From positions 2,979,001 to 3,043,000 of the forward strand of contig NC_009943.1 of assembly GCF_000018405.1 (NCBI RefSeq): a stretch of 64,000 bases of DNA, written 5' to 3'. The notes beneath the pieces were generated by a model, which made no database searches, was not told the origin of the DNA, and saw nothing but the letters and a program-made list of their open reading frames with translations. The translations under genes were made by a program, and so were the position numbers. Shown here piece by piece: positions 25,938 through 38,249 of this stretch (position 1 is the stretch's first letter; every line of letters begins with the position of its first letter). This DNA comes from Desulfosudis oleivorans Hxd3 (GTDB lineage: Bacteria > Desulfobacterota > Desulfobacteria > Desulfobacterales > Desulfosudaceae).

Positions 25938-26455
25938 GCGCCCCTTCAGAGTATTAAGCCTCACCGCAAAGACGCAGAGACCCACGTGACTTGATGTCAT
26001 CGTAAAAAGTCAGGATATTCACCTCCGATTTAGTGGGTGCAAAAAGTTCAAGGATTCAAGGGGTCGTGGGTTCACGGTGGTTGTTATTGACAGATTGACC
26101 AACGACTTTCGCTGTCGAAACATCAATGACAGGCCCCGCCCATTGCAGCGCAGCCGAGCGCAAATGCTTTTTTCGGAAAAAAGCGGGCAGGCTGTTTGAG
26201 CACCGCGAAGCGGGCGAGTTCCTGCCCGCGCCGAAAAAAGCGTTTGCGCGAGGGAAACCGAAGGCCAAGCTGCACGGGCCGGTTCTTTTGGTACTTTTCT
26301 TGCCGCCAAGAAAAGTACATGGATAAGCAGGATAAGGGAAATATTCTTTGAGGGAACTACCGTAAAGACAATTCGATACCGATACCGATCCCGATAGCGA
26401 TTTCGATAAACAACCAGGGATCTACCACGCAGAAATTGGACTTTTTGCCACGCCG
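25938..26455. repeat. Gap of 518 bases holding intergenic repeat sequence, no credible gene
   Basis: At 26370-26410 there is a degenerate series of CGATnCCGAT-like units, a type seen again near 40083, 50546 and 60171. The stretch 26120-26330 contains long open frames on both strands with odd composition (Arg, Lys and Phe clusters); such text looks like a non-coding intergenic element rather than a gene. TTTTTGGCAAGAA-type inverted sequence (CTTTTCTTGCCGCCAAGAAAAG, split) sits at 26296-26318. Confidence 0.5.
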
Positions 26456-26896
26456 TCATGACCGGATGACAACAATGGCCACCCCCTCCAGAGAACGCAC
26501 CAGCTTGACGCTGGGATCCCCCAGCACGAACTCCTCGGCCTTGGACATCCGTTTCCGGCCGATCACCACCATGTTGTAGGTTCCCTTTTTAAACAGGTCC
26601 ATAATACCGTCGCCGATGGTGTCATAGGGATCGGTCACCAGTTCGGTATCCACATGATCCGGCAGAAAACCACCCTGCACCAGCCGTTCTCTTGCCTCGT
26701 CCAGCATGGTCTGGTACCGGTTCACCTGTTCGGCCATGAACTTTTTGCCCATCAGCTCCTCGCTGGAGGATGGCTTGCGGAACACATGCGCCAGCCGAAT
26801 CCGCACATCCTCCGGGCGAAAAGGCAGATTGGCCAGATAGTCCACCGCCGCTCTGGAACTAACCGAATCATTGACCGCGAAAAGTATGGAAATCAA
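26456..26896 (-). CDS. Universal stress protein (UspA family)
   Basis: A 146-residue protein of the usual Usp length. It begins ISILFAVNDS and ends with the ATP-loop-like VIGRKRMSKAEEFVLGDPSVKLVRS and VAIVVIRS. The TTG start at 26896 was chosen because AGGAGGTGA lies directly upstream; a GTG further out would add 13 residues but has no ribosome site. Usp proteins bind nucleotides and are induced by starvation and stress. It follows the kinase-like gene by 63 bases on the same strand and is the last gene of the clpS-clpA-aat group. Confidence 0.85.
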   Translation of the reverse strand: MISILFAVNDSVSSRAAVDYLANLPFRPEDVRIRLAHVFRKPSSSEELMGKKFMAEQVNRYQTMLDEARERLVQGGFLPDHVDTELVTDPYDTIGDGIMDLFKKGTYNMVVIGRKRMSKAEEFVLGDPSVKLVRSLEGVAIVVIRS

Positions 26897-26959
26897 TGGC
26901 TCACCTCCTGTATCTTTCTGAACCCGGGTTTGCACCCGGGGTTTTCACCTCATATCGGC

Positions 26960-27874
26960 TCAGCGGGGCAGATTGTTCAAAAACCAGCGCAGGTCCTCAA
27001 GGATCTCATCCACTGTTTCATAGTAAATGGTGGCCCCCCGTGAAAAAAACATCAGGATGCCGTTTAACATCTCCGGAATCAACGGGTGAAGCTTGGCCAT
27101 GTTGATAAACCGGCGCGGATCCAGCAGCGAAAAGTCGTCGGCATCCAGGTGGTCCGCCAGGTCCTTGTACGTGTACCGGTCGTTTTTGATGTCGTAATAG
27201 GTATGAAACCCCTTGCCCACGGCATAACACAGAATGTTGCCCAGGCCGAAGATATCCAGCCCGAACGGGTTTTCCGTGGCCGCGAAATCATAATCAAAAT
27301 CGATCCAGACAAAATTGCCGGTACCGTTTTCAACGATCAGGTGGTCGTTGCGAATGTCGCCGTGCTTCAGGCCGTTGGCGTGAAGCATGCCGATGCCTTC
27401 AAACGCCTTGACCAGGTTTTCCAGAATGCCGGGCAGATGGTCATGGAAATAGGTTTCATAGGGCATTCGAAACGACCCGATATACTCCAGAAACGTGGGG
27501 CCGTGCACGATGTCAAGCACCCGGATGTTGTTGCCCTTGTGATCATGAAACACATCCCCCCGCATGAAGAAGGGGTGCCCCCTGGTCAGGTTCAGCACGG
27601 CCCCCTCTTTTTCCGGGTCCCGGAAACAGCGTATCCGGACCCCGCCCAGGGCCGCCTCAAAGGACTCAAAATAGGCCAGCTTGATAATCTTGCGCTCACC
27701 GGTGTCCAGGTCTATGGCCCGCTTGACCCAGAACTTGGGATCCTCAATGCCGAACCGGAGCTCCTTGGCATGGCCGAGAATCTCGAAGCGTCTGCCGTCT
27801 ACCACCAGTTCATCGCCGATCTCAATGGAAAAGAAATCGGAGGTGTCATTCACCACCCTTCGCCCGGCCTTCAT
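26960..27874 (-). CDS. Protein-kinase-fold protein (atypical, RIO/APH-like)
   Basis: A 304-residue protein. After an N-terminal strand region, KIIKLAYF is a candidate ATP lysine, LKHGDIRNDHLIV (about residues 170-182) is a catalytic loop of the HxDxxxxN type, and VWIDFDYDF replaces the usual DFG by DFD. These features fit small atypical kinases that phosphorylate proteins or small molecules. There is no membrane helix. It begins three bases after the GAF-domain gene and precedes the Usp gene. The GAF protein may sense a ligand that controls it; that is inference. Confidence 0.65.
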   Translation of the reverse strand: MKAGRRVVNDTSDFFSIEIGDELVVDGRRFEILGHAKELRFGIEDPKFWVKRAIDLDTGERKIIKLAYFESFEAALGGVRIRCFRDPEKEGAVLNLTRGHPFFMRGDVFHDHKGNNIRVLDIVHGPTFLEYIGSFRMPYETYFHDHLPGILENLVKAFEGIGMLHANGLKHGDIRNDHLIVENGTGNFVWIDFDYDFAATENPFGLDIFGLGNILCYAVGKGFHTYYDIKNDRYTYKDLADHLDADDFSLLDPRRFINMAKLHPLIPEMLNGILMFFSRGATIYYETVDEILEDLRWFLNNLPR

Positions 27875-27877
27875 TGA

Positions 27878-28447
27878 TCAGCACAGCCCTTTCAGCAACC
27901 GGGGCGGAATGTTGCCCAGAACCGTCTTGACCCCATCAAGAAAATTCTTCAGCCCGTTTTTCTCCAGCACCACGGCCAGCTGAAGGGCAAGGGTAGAAAT
28001 GGAATCCACATCCTCCTCGTGATACTCCTGCACCTGGTCCGTATACATCCGCAGCAGGCCCACCACATTTTTCCGGTACAGAATGGGCACCGACAGCATG
28101 GACTTGATGCCTTCCTGTCGGGCCGCCTCGGGGTAGTGCATCAGGGGGCTGGCCTGCATGTCTTCAATATAAACCGGCTCCTTGGTAAAAAAGGCCGAAT
28201 ACTTCTCATCCATGACCACCGGCCCCTTGCCGGTGTAGGCGTCGCTCAGGCCGTGGCTGGCCACCCGGAAAAGCTGCTTCTCCCGCTCGTCAAACAGCAT
28301 GATGCAGCACCCCTTGAGAGAAAAGGTCCGGCAGAGCCCTTCCACGATATGGGTAAACAGCAGGTTCAGGTCTTCATAATTGGAAATGGCCCGGCTGATC
28401 GCCTTGAACTCCTTTAGGTAAAACTTTCTCTCCACCTGTCTGATCAT
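27878..28447 (-). CDS. GAF-domain sensor protein
   Basis: A 189-residue protein that is essentially one GAF domain. Landmarks are LLFTHIVEGLCRTFSLKGCCIMLFD (split around the first helix and strand), EGIKSMLSVPIL and VVGLLRMYT. GAF domains bind small ligands such as cyclic nucleotides, haem or nitric oxide adducts. There is no output domain, so it would act through a partner, possibly the adjacent kinase-like protein. Its start overlaps the stop of aat by four bases. Confidence 0.85.
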   Translation of the reverse strand: MIRQVERKFYLKEFKAISRAISNYEDLNLLFTHIVEGLCRTFSLKGCCIMLFDEREKQLFRVASHGLSDAYTGKGPVVMDEKYSAFFTKEPVYIEDMQASPLMHYPEAARQEGIKSMLSVPILYRKNVVGLLRMYTDQVQEYHEEDVDSISTLALQLAVVLEKNGLKNFLDGVKTVLGNIPPRLLKGLC

Positions 28448-29208
28448 ATTTCCCCCTGATGTGAATATGTCGCCGCCCGGTCGGTACGGGACGCTAAAAC
28501 ATTATGAAAACCGGGGCCCACCGTTTCCAGCCGCCAGTTTCCGGTCAGGGTCGGCGCCATCAGGGCCGCCGCCAGCCGCTTTAAAAACAGTTTCCGGCTG
28601 ATCTCCACGGCGCCAAACCCCACCAGATGAGCCGTGGTCATCTGGCAGTCGATCATGTCAAAGCCGCGATCCGAAAGAAACTGCACAAGCCTCACCAACG
28701 CCGCCTTGGACGCGTTGCTGGTCCGGGTAAACATGGACTCTCCGAAAAAGCAGCGGCCCAGGGAAACCCCGTAAAGCCCGCCGGCGAGCTCGCCCTCCTG
28801 CCACGCCTCAACGGAGTGGGCATATCCGGCCCTGTGCAGACGGCAGTAGGCGTCGATCATCTCGTCCACGATCCAGGTGCCGGGGCCGGACCGTCGGGGC
28901 GCCGCCGCGCAGGCGCGAACCACCTGTTCAAACGCCGCGTCCATGGTCACCTGAAAGGGTTTTTTGCGAAGCACCCGCCCCAGGCGCCGGGATATTCTGA
29001 GGTCGCCGGGGAACAGCACCAGCCGGGGATCCGGGGACCACCACAGAATGGGGTCTCCTTCGGCATACCATGGAAAGATGCCCGCCCGGTAGGCGGCCAG
29101 CAGGCGTTCGACGCAAAGATCTCCCCCCACGGCCAGCAGGCCGTTTGCATCGGCAAGGCGCGCCGGGGGGAAAGCTTCTGCGGCTCCGTCTAGAAAGAAT
29201 ACAGACAT
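28444..29208 (-). CDS. aat: Leucyl/phenylalanyl-tRNA--protein transferase
   Basis: A 254-residue protein from ATG 29208. It has FPPARLADANGLLAVGGDL, AYRAGIFPWY, ILWWSPDPR, the central TWIVDEMIDAYCRLHRAGYAHSVE (split) and ISRKLFLKRL, the standard Aat blocks. The enzyme transfers Leu or Phe from tRNA to N-terminal Arg or Lys, making N-degrons recognised by ClpS. Its position 19 bases after clpA and downstream of clpS fits that pathway. A longer frame upstream overlaps clpA and is not used. Confidence 0.95.
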   Translation of the reverse strand: MSVFFLDGAAEAFPPARLADANGLLAVGGDLCVERLLAAYRAGIFPWYAEGDPILWWSPDPRLVLFPGDLRISRRLGRVLRKKPFQVTMDAAFEQVVRACAAAPRRSGPGTWIVDEMIDAYCRLHRAGYAHSVEAWQEGELAGGLYGVSLGRCFFGESMFTRTSNASKAALVRLVQFLSDRGFDMIDCQMTTAHLVGFGAVEISRKLFLKRLAAALMAPTLTGNWRLETVGPGFHNVLASRTDRAATYSHQGEI

Positions 29209-29227
29209 ACGTTGAACCGTATGGGGC

Positions 29228-31483
29228 TCAGTGAAGGGAATCCGGCGAATCATAGGCAAAAGAGAGTTCTTCGCCCGCAACCCCCACACGCACGGCCCCT
29301 CCCTTTTCAAGGCGGCCGAACAGGATCTCGTCGGCCAGCACGTCCATGATCGCCGCCTGAATGAGCCGCTCCAGGGGACGCGCGCCATATGCCGGGTCAT
29401 GCCCGTGCCGGGCCAGCCACTGCCGGGCATCGGCATCCATGGCAAGGGTGATCCGGCGCGCTTCCAGCTGGGCCGCCAGCTGGCCGACAAACTTGTCCAC
29501 CACTTTTTCCATGATCGCCGGCGCCAGCCGGTTGAACCCGATGACGCCGTCCAGCCGATTGCGAAACTCCGGTGAGAAGAAATTTTCCACCGCCTTTTTC
29601 CCCCGGCCCGCCGGACTGCCGGTGTCGCCGGAAAAGCCGATGGCCTGGCTGCTGATCTCCCGGGACCCCACGTTGGAGGTCATGATCAGGATCACGTTTC
29701 TAAAATCGGCCTCCTTGCCGTTGTTGTCGGTAAGGGTGGCATGATCCATCACCTGAAGCAAAATATTGTAAACATCGGCGTGGGCCTTCTCGATTTCATC
29801 AAGCAGGAGCACGCTGTAAGGATGCTTGCGAATCCGGTCGGTGAGCAGGCCGGCCTGGTCAAACCCCACATAGCCGGGGGGCGCGCCGATCAGCCGGGCC
29901 ACGGCGTGTTTTTCCATGTATTCGCTCATGTCAAACCGAATAAACGCCACGCCCAGAATCGCCGCCATCTGCCGGGCGATTTCGGTCTTGCCCACGCCTG
30001 TGGGACCGGTAAACAGAAAAGAACCGATGGGCTTTTCCGGCTTGCCCAGCCCGGCCCGGCTCCGCTTGATGGCGGTGGTCAGAAACGCGATGGCCTCGTC
30101 CTGGCCGAAAACCACCTGTTTCAGCTCCCGTTCCAGGCCCTCCAGCCGCTGCCGGTCATTTTTCGACACGCTGCGCACCGGCACACGGGCCATGTCGGAC
30201 ACGATCTTTTCAATGTCCGTGGAATGGACTTTGGTCCGGTGAGCCCCGCCGGAGAGGCGAATGGCGGCCCCGGCTTCGTCAATCACGTCAATGGCCTTGT
30301 CCGGCAGGTACCGGTCATTCAGGTACCGGGCGGAAAGGTCCGCCGCGCTCTTAATGGCGGCATCGGTGAAGGTGATATGATGGTGCTCCTCGTAACGGGA
30401 CTTTAACCCCCGAAGAATCTTTACGCAGGCGGGCACCGACGGTTCGCCGATCTCGATCTTTTCAAACCGGCGGGACAGGGCACGGTCCTTGGCAAAATGG
30501 TTGGTGTACTCCTCGTAGGTGGTGGAACCGATGCAGCGAATGTCACCGGTGGCCAGCACCGGCTTGAGAATGTTGGAGGCATCCATGGACCCGCTGCTGG
30601 TGGCGCCGGCGCCCACGATGGTATGAATCTCGTCGATGAACAGAATCGCGCCGGGCTGTTTCTGAAGGGCCAGCACCACCTTCTTCAGCCGCTGCTCAAA
30701 ATCGCCCCGGAACTTGGTGCCGGCCAGCAGGGATCCCAGGTCCAGCGAGTAAATCCGGGTGTCGGCCAGCATATCCGGCACATCCCCATCGGAAATCTTC
30801 TGGGCCAGCCCCTCGGCAATGGCGGTTTTGCCCACGCCCGGCTCTCCCACAAACACCGGGTTATTCTTGCGCCGCCGGCAGAGCACCTGTATGGCCCGCC
30901 GCAGCTCCATCTCCCGGCCGATCACCGGATCAAGCTTGCCTTCGGCGGCCCGCCGGACCAGTTCAACGGTGAATACCTCCAGGGGGTCGGTGACCTTTTT
31001 CTTTTCCGGCCGGCCGGTCCTTGTGCCCTCTTCCACATCCGGCGAAAGCGTCCCGTCATCGGTTCCATGGGAGATATACTTCAGCACCTCCAGCCGGGTG
31101 ACCCCTTCGGACTCCAGAAAATAGACCGCGTGGGAGGACTTCTCCTCAAAAAGGGCCGCCAGAATATCGCCCACGGCCACCTTTTCCTTTTCCGCCGACC
31201 GCGCGTGGTTCACGGCCCGTTGAATGACCCGCTGAAACCCGATGGTCTGCTGCAGCACGTATTCATCTTCCTCGGACACCCGGTCGATCTTGTGCCGGAA
31301 GAAATCCTGAAGCGCCTCCTTCAACGCATCCACATTGCCGCCGCACCCGTAGATGATCTCGACGCCGGTGGCCTCGTGCAGAATCGCATACAGGATATGC
31401 TCCAGGCACACGAATTCATGACGGTGTTTTTTTGCCTCGCTCACGGCAAAGCCGAGGGTGGCGCTGAGTTCCTTGCTGATCAT
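29228..31483 (-). CDS. clpA: ATP-dependent Clp protease ATP-binding subunit ClpA
   Basis: A 751-residue AAA+ unfoldase. It has the Clp N-domain ([28 protein letters not shown]), AAA-1 with [15 protein letters not shown], and AAA-2 with [15 protein letters not shown] and a C-terminal Clp-B2-type region. ClpA works with ClpP to degrade N-degron and other substrates delivered by ClpS. ATG 31483 has GGAG eight bases upstream; an extended frame to 31540 would run into repeat copy B and is rejected. A 260-base repeat separates it from clpS, which is unusual for this otherwise tight pair. Confidence 0.95.
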   Translation of the reverse strand: MISKELSATLGFAVSEAKKHRHEFVCLEHILYAILHEATGVEIIYGCGGNVDALKEALQDFFRHKIDRVSEEDEYVLQQTIGFQRVIQRAVNHARSAEKEKVAVGDILAALFEEKSSHAVYFLESEGVTRLEVLKYISHGTDDGTLSPDVEEGTRTGRPEKKKVTDPLEVFTVELVRRAAEGKLDPVIGREMELRRAIQVLCRRRKNNPVFVGEPGVGKTAIAEGLAQKISDGDVPDMLADTRIYSLDLGSLLAGTKFRGDFEQRLKKVVLALQKQPGAILFIDEIHTIVGAGATSSGSMDASNILKPVLATGDIRCIGSTTYEEYTNHFAKDRALSRRFEKIEIGEPSVPACVKILRGLKSRYEEHHHITFTDAAIKSAADLSARYLNDRYLPDKAIDVIDEAGAAIRLSGGAHRTKVHSTDIEKIVSDMARVPVRSVSKNDRQRLEGLERELKQVVFGQDEAIAFLTTAIKRSRAGLGKPEKPIGSFLFTGPTGVGKTEIARQMAAILGVAFIRFDMSEYMEKHAVARLIGAPPGYVGFDQAGLLTDRIRKHPYSVLLLDEIEKAHADVYNILLQVMDHATLTDNNGKEADFRNVILIMTSNVGSREISSQAIGFSGDTGSPAGRGKKAVENFFSPEFRNRLDGVIGFNRLAPAIMEKVVDKFVGQLAAQLEARRITLAMDADARQWLARHGHDPAYGARPLERLIQAAIMDVLADEILFGRLEKGGAVRVGVAGEELSFAYDSPDSLH

Positions 31484-31493
31484 GACGTCTACT

Positions 31494-31755
31494 CCGGATA
31501 TTTCACGAGTTGATTTGGCCGCAGACGCAAGGCGCGGCATGCGAAGCTGTAGCCGGTCTACTGTGAGTATGCCGCAACACAGCAGGTGCGGCCAAGGCGG
31601 CTCGCCCGAAGGGTAAAATTCTTCGGCATAATGGTGACATAAAAAACCTTACCCCCAGGACTGTTTGTATTTTAAAAAATGTCCTGATTTTATTAAAACA
31701 TTTTAATCGAATATAAGCATTCAAACATGCCAAAAAATTTTATGAATTATCCGGA
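31494..31755. repeat. Dispersed repeat with inverted ends, full-length copy B (262 bp)
   Basis: The left end CTCCGGATATTTCACGAG, then TTGATTTGGCCGCAGACGCA and GGCGGCTCGCCCGAAGGG, match copy A at 21744. The right end ATGAATTATCCGGA stops one base before the clpS stop codon on the minus strand. It fills the whole clpS-clpA spacer apart from the clpA ribosome site. Confidence 0.75.
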
Positions 31756-32070
31756 CTATTCCCTTTCCATGCTACACTGCAGGGGAAATCCCCGTTCCCG
31801 GGCATAGCCATGCACCAGGTCGATCTTGGTTTCAGCGATCTCGTAGGTAAACAACCCGCAGCAGCCGACGCCGTTTCTGTGAACGTTGAGCATGATGGTG
31901 GTGGCGTCCTCAAGCGATTTACGGAAAATGTGCCGCAGGATCTCCACCACAAACTCCATGGTTGTGTAATCGTCGTTGTGAAGCAGGACCTTGTAAAGGG
32001 ACGGCGGTTTCACCCGCGTACCGGTTTTCTGTAAACGTCCTGTCTGAATGCCAGAATCACGGCCGGCCAT
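31756..32070 (-). CDS. clpS: ATP-dependent Clp protease adaptor ClpS
   Basis: A 104-residue protein with PPSLYKVLLHNDDYTTMEFV (residues about 23-42) and the ClpA-interacting core FVVEILRHIF, then VHRNGVGCCGLFTYEIAETK. The Asn-Asp pair in HNDD and the Met nearby form the N-degron pocket. ClpS hands substrates with N-terminal Leu, Phe, Tyr or Trp to ClpA. It starts at ATG 32070 with GGAG upstream. The last codon is followed with no gap by a repeat end. Confidence 0.95.
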   Translation of the reverse strand: MAGRDSGIQTGRLQKTGTRVKPPSLYKVLLHNDDYTTMEFVVEILRHIFRKSLEDATTIMLNVHRNGVGCCGLFTYEIAETKIDLVHGYARERGFPLQCSMERE

Positions 32071-32329
32071 ACGCCTGCTGCTCCATTGTCATAAGATGAG
32101 TGAAAACGACCTGCTTAACCCCAAAAATTCATAAAATATCCGGGTTGGCGCCACACACACCCGGGCACGGGTTGTCGGCATTGCAGAACGTGGTGATCCG
32201 GATCACTTCAGATTGCCGGCCGGCCGGCCGCCCGTTTGGCGCCGCCGGCAGTGGCTTTTTTCGTGTGTTTTATGATAGCGGTGTTTGCCACAAAAATCAA
32301 GTCCGGGTCAGGCCCGGATATTTCACGGG
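32071..32329. repeat. Spacer between clpS and secA with partial ends of the inverted-end repeat
   Basis: One end (CAAAAATTCATAAAATATCC, then GGG) lies at about 32117-32145, and another (CCCGGATATTTCACGGG) at 32312-32329, directly followed by the secA stop codon. Between them is GC-rich text with no gene. This may be a decayed or internally replaced copy. Confidence 0.5.
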
Positions 32330-34909
<2,580 letters not shown>

Positions 34910-35056
34910 AAAATCGTTCTCCTTTTCTTACTGCCTGCTTTTTACCGCATGCCGAAAACCGGGCAAAAAAACAACCGGCACACTACAGGAGCTGCAAACC
35001 GCGCCTGGAGCCGGTATGAATGAAGGGATAATACCATTACAGTAAAACAACGGCTG

Positions 35057-35998
35057 TCAGTTGAGAATATATTTTTCCGGATTCACTGCCACGCCGTTGA
35101 TCCGGACCTCGTAGTGAAGATGGGGCCCGGTGGAAATACCGGTATTGCCGACAGCACCGACCACGTCTTCCCGGGAAACGGTTTCCCCCCGCTTCTTGAA
35201 ACACTCGCTAAGGTGACCATACCGCGTAATCACGCCGTTGCCGTGGTCGATCATCACGGCATTGCCCAGGGAGCCTTTTCTGCCGCTGAAAAGGACCACA
35301 CCGTCCGCCGTGGCCACCACCGGCGTGCCCATGCGGGCGGCGATATCCAGGCCCTGGTGAAACTCACGGCGGCCCGTGAAAGGCGATTTCCGGTACTCAA
35401 AACGCGATGTGATCCACCCGCCGTTGATGGGCCGAATGGCCGGGGTGGAAGCCAAAAGCTTCCGCTTGTCCTCAAGGTAGTCCAGCAGGGAGGAAAAATT
35501 GTCCTTCTGCATGGAAAAGGCCGTGTCCAGCACGTTGAGCTGGGCGTGCATCTCCCGCAGCATGGTACCCCGGCTCTCCTCCAGGGCAGCGGCCGGCCCG
35601 ATCTCGTCGGGAATGGCGCCGCCCACGCCGAACAGGTTGCCGCCCTCCGCGTCGTTTTCCATGTTGGCGATCACCCGAATCTTCTGTTCAAACTGGTGAA
35701 GCACCACCAGCCGGGACTTCAACTCATTGACCTGGGATACAAAATCCTGAATCCGGGCCTCCTGGCGGGAGAGTTCCGCGTCCTGGTCGGCCACCATCTT
35801 TGACAGGTGCCGGACCTTGAGGGCGGTCCGGCGAAGGTGGCTGTAGTCCGCAAGAAGTGCCACGGCGCCGATCAGGCAAACAAAGGCGGCAACACCCGCA
35901 ATCCACAGCGTCCGTTTTGAAACGGTAAGCTGGCGTACCGGGGCCCCGGTGCTGCTTGTCACAAAAAAGGTGACCCGTCGGGGAGTAACGTTTCTCAT
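35057..35998 (-). CDS. M23-family metallopeptidase (LytM-like) with membrane anchor
   Basis: A 313-residue protein. One N-terminal membrane helix (about residues 30-52) is followed by a coiled coil (about 60-105, DAELSRQEARIQDFVSQVNE) and a C-terminal LytM domain. Zinc ligands are visible as HQGLDIA and HLHYEV, so it should be an active peptidoglycan endopeptidase rather than an activator. It would act on the cell wall from the periplasmic face. It lies between pgsA and secA on the same strand. Confidence 0.9.
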   Translation of the reverse strand: MRNVTPRRVTFFVTSSTGAPVRQLTVSKRTLWIAGVAAFVCLIGAVALLADYSHLRRTALKVRHLSKMVADQDAELSRQEARIQDFVSQVNELKSRLVVLHQFEQKIRVIANMENDAEGGNLFGVGGAIPDEIGPAAALEESRGTMLREMHAQLNVLDTAFSMQKDNFSSLLDYLEDKRKLLASTPAIRPINGGWITSRFEYRKSPFTGRREFHQGLDIAARMGTPVVATADGVVLFSGRKGSLGNAVMIDHGNGVITRYGHLSECFKKRGETVSREDVVGAVGNTGISTGPHLHYEVRINGVAVNPEKYILN

Positions 35999-36128
35999 GC
36001 TGCCTGTCTTCTTAAATTAATGACCGGTAAACCGGCCCTGCACCGGCATTCGTGGCACGGCGCATCGGCCTTTCTCAAGAACATATTCAACTATTTATAA
36101 TACGTTATATCCTGCCTGTTGTACAGGT

Positions 36129-36692
36129 TCATTGTAAAAAAGGTCGGGCCTTGATTACATAGTCGGCGCCCGACCAGACGGTAAGCACCACCGCCACCCA
36201 CAGCAGCCATGTTCCCAGCAGGTGCAGATCAATGCCGAAATACGGGTAGTGAAGCAGCAACGGAATGATGGCGGCGATCTGGAACCCTGTTTTGAACTTG
36301 CCCAGCCGGGAGGCCGATATGTCCTGGCCCGCGCCTACCATCACATTGCGCAGGCCGGTGATGCCGATCTCCCGAATAACAATAATGCAGGCCACCCACC
36401 CCGGCACCCGGCCGGCGGCGGCCAGCATAATAAACGCCGCCGACACCAGAAACTTGTCGGCCAGGGGATCCATGGCCTTGCCCAGGTTGGAGACCTGCCC
36501 GTATTTGCGCGCCAGAAATCCGTCAAAGTAGTCGGTGATGGCGGCCGCCGAGAAAACAAGGGCCGCCAGAAAAGCGGTCACCCGGTTGGACGGCAGCATG
36601 AGCAGCACGACAATCACCGGTGTGGCCGCGATCCGGGACGCGGTGAGCACGTTGGGGTTGGTCAGCATGCCGCCTATTGAAGAGATGTTCAT
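36129..36692 (-). CDS. pgsA: CDP-diacylglycerol--glycerol-3-phosphate 3-phosphatidyltransferase
   Basis: A 187-residue membrane enzyme with the full CDP-alcohol phosphatidyltransferase motif, in which D, DG, AR, G, D and D are spaced as required (starts DYFDGFLARKYG and ends KAMDPLADK). Several helices surround it. It makes phosphatidylglycerol phosphate, the first committed step to phosphatidylglycerol and cardiolipin. AGGAAAAG lies upstream of ATG 36692. It follows the aldolase gene in the minus-strand block. Confidence 0.93.
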   Translation of the reverse strand: MNISSIGGMLTNPNVLTASRIAATPVIVVLLMLPSNRVTAFLAALVFSAAAITDYFDGFLARKYGQVSNLGKAMDPLADKFLVSAAFIMLAAAGRVPGWVACIIVIREIGITGLRNVMVGAGQDISASRLGKFKTGFQIAAIIPLLLHYPYFGIDLHLLGTWLLWVAVVLTVWSGADYVIKARPFLQ

Positions 36693-36752
36693 ACCGTCTT
36701 TTCCTGTGTTTCATGCCAACGGGCCGGAAATACCGGCCCGGCGGTGTCCGGT

Positions 36753-37397
36753 CTATTTTTTGGCCTTTTTCCAGTCGTTGAGGAACGCGTCGATCCCCCG
36801 GTCGGTCAGGGGATGGGCCGCCAGTTTCTTGAGAACGCCGAACGGGATGGTGGCCACGTCGGCCCCCATCAGGGCCGCGTCCAGCACGTGCAGCGGGTTG
36901 CGAATGCTGGCCACGATGATCTCGGTGTCAATGGCATAGTTATCGTAAATGTCGATGATCTGCTCCACCAGCACCATGCCGTCGGAGGCCAGGTCGTCCA
37001 GCCGGCCCACAAAGGGGCTGACGTAGGTGGCCCCGGCCTTGGCCGCCATCAGGGCCTGAAGCGGCGAAAAGACCAGGGTCACGTTGGTCCGGATACCCTG
37101 GTCGGCCAGCATGCGCACCGCCTTGAGCCCGTCCACGGTCATGGGAATCTTGATCACGATGTTCTCGTGAAGGGTCGCCAGCTGTTTGGCCTCCTTGACC
37201 ATGCCGGCTGTTTTCAGGCTGATCACCTCGGCGCTGACCGGACCGTCCACCACGTCGCAGATGTTTTTGATAATGGTTTCAAAATCCCCGCTCTCCTTTG
37301 CGATCAGCGACGGGTTGGTGGTGACGCCGTCGGCCATGCCCATTTTGACGGCCTCTTTGATCTCGTCGATGTTTGCCGTATCGATAAAAAATTTCAT
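36753..37397 (-). CDS. Transaldolase / fructose-6-phosphate aldolase-like protein
   Basis: A 214-residue protein, the short length of the TalC/Fsa group. It begins [15 protein letters not shown] and has [21 protein letters not shown] (Lys as Schiff base), [20 protein letters not shown] and [11 protein letters not shown]. It either transfers dihydroxyacetone units between sugar phosphates or cleaves fructose 6-phosphate. GGAGG lies just upstream of ATG 37397. A longer frame to 37670 overlaps the next gene and lacks family similarity. Confidence 0.93.
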   Translation of the reverse strand: MKFFIDTANIDEIKEAVKMGMADGVTTNPSLIAKESGDFETIIKNICDVVDGPVSAEVISLKTAGMVKEAKQLATLHENIVIKIPMTVDGLKAVRMLADQGIRTNVTLVFSPLQALMAAKAGATYVSPFVGRLDDLASDGMVLVEQIIDIYDNYAIDTEIIVASIRNPLHVLDAALMGADVATIPFGVLKKLAAHPLTDRGIDAFLNDWKKAKK

Positions 37398-37431
37398 ATG
37401 CTCCTCCGTGGTCCAGCCTGTTAATAAATGG

Positions 37432-37701
37432 TTATGGATGGCGCGAAAAAAACGCGTCTTTGCACGCTTCTCCGCAGAAATAGATATCGTTTCCCTTGTG
37501 CCGGACGTGCAGGGCCGTTTGCCGGGGCACGTACACGCCGCACACCGGGTCCTGGACCATGACATCGTCGATACGGGCCGGCCCGCCGTCCACCGGTTCT
37601 CCGGCGGCCCCGTGAATCCGTCCGCTGCTCCGCCGAAACAGGCTCCGGACCGCGAAAAACAGGTACACAATACCGGCCAGCATCAGGAGTCGCACGATCA
37701 T
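37432..37701 (-). CDS. Small TRASH/YHS-like metal-binding membrane protein
   Basis: An 89-residue protein with one N-terminal helix ([18 protein letters not shown]) and the C-terminal cysteine pattern [12 protein letters not shown] then [12 protein letters not shown], typical of TRASH/YHS-type metal-binding domains (PP0621-like). It may bind copper, zinc or iron near the membrane. Start and stop overlap with folK by four bases, so translation is coupled. Function unknown beyond metal binding. Confidence 0.75.
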   Translation of the reverse strand: MIVRLLMLAGIVYLFFAVRSLFRRSSGRIHGAAGEPVDGGPARIDDVMVQDPVCGVYVPRQTALHVRHKGNDIYFCGEACKDAFFSRHP

Positions 37702-38249
37702 TGGGCATACTCCAGCACGGCCTGTCCATCCGGGCCCAGGCCGTCATACAGTTCCCGCATGCTCTTTTTGAGGACCGGGTGAACAACTTCCGGGTCTATA
37801 TCACAAAACGGAGCCAAAACAAACCGCCGCCGGTGCATTCTGGGATGGGGAATCACCAGGTTCTCGGCCGCCATCACCATGTCGTCAAACAGCACGATAT
37901 CCAGGTCCAGGACCCGGGGGCCGAACCGTATGGTCGACGCGGTCCGGCCCACCAGCCGCTCGATCTCCTTGAGCCGGGCCAGCAATTCCGGCGGGGAGAG
38001 CAGGGTCTCCACCCGGACCATGCCGTTGACAAACCACTGCTGGTCAGTGTAGTCCACCGGCTCGGTGGAAAAAAGCTTTGACCGGCCGGTCACCCGAATG
38101 CCGTCGGTGGCATCCAGCAGGTCCACGGCCATGGCACAGTTGGCGGACCGGCTGCCCAGGTTGGACCCCATGGAGATGTAAACCACATGGGCCACGGCTG
38201 GGGTCTTGCCGGTTCCAACCGTCTTCAGGGCCGCGCATGCCTCATTCAT
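37698..38249 (-). CDS. folK: 2-amino-4-hydroxy-6-hydroxymethyldihydropteridine diphosphokinase
   Basis: A 183-residue protein with VYISMGSNLG near residue 25 and the family signature FGPRVLDLDIVLF, followed by HPRMHRRRFVLAPF. It pyrophosphorylates the pterin in folate synthesis. The extra 20 residues before YISMGSNL come from choosing ATG 38249, which overlaps the upstream lipoprotein gene by eight bases. A shorter start cannot be excluded. Confidence 0.93.
   Translation of the reverse strand: MNEACAALKTVGTGKTPAVAHVVYISMGSNLGSRSANCAMAVDLLDATDGIRVTGRSKLFSTEPVDYTDQQWFVNGMVRVETLLSPPELLARLKEIERLVGRTASTIRFGPRVLDLDIVLFDDMVMAAENLVIPHPRMHRRRFVLAPFCDIDPEVVHPVLKKSMRELYDGLGPDGQAVLEYAQ

Noticed and set aside
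26019-26459. Protein-coding gene on the minus strand
   Set aside because: The translation is low-complexity and basic, overlaps a simple repeat and has matching open frames on the other strand, as expected of intergenic repeat DNA.
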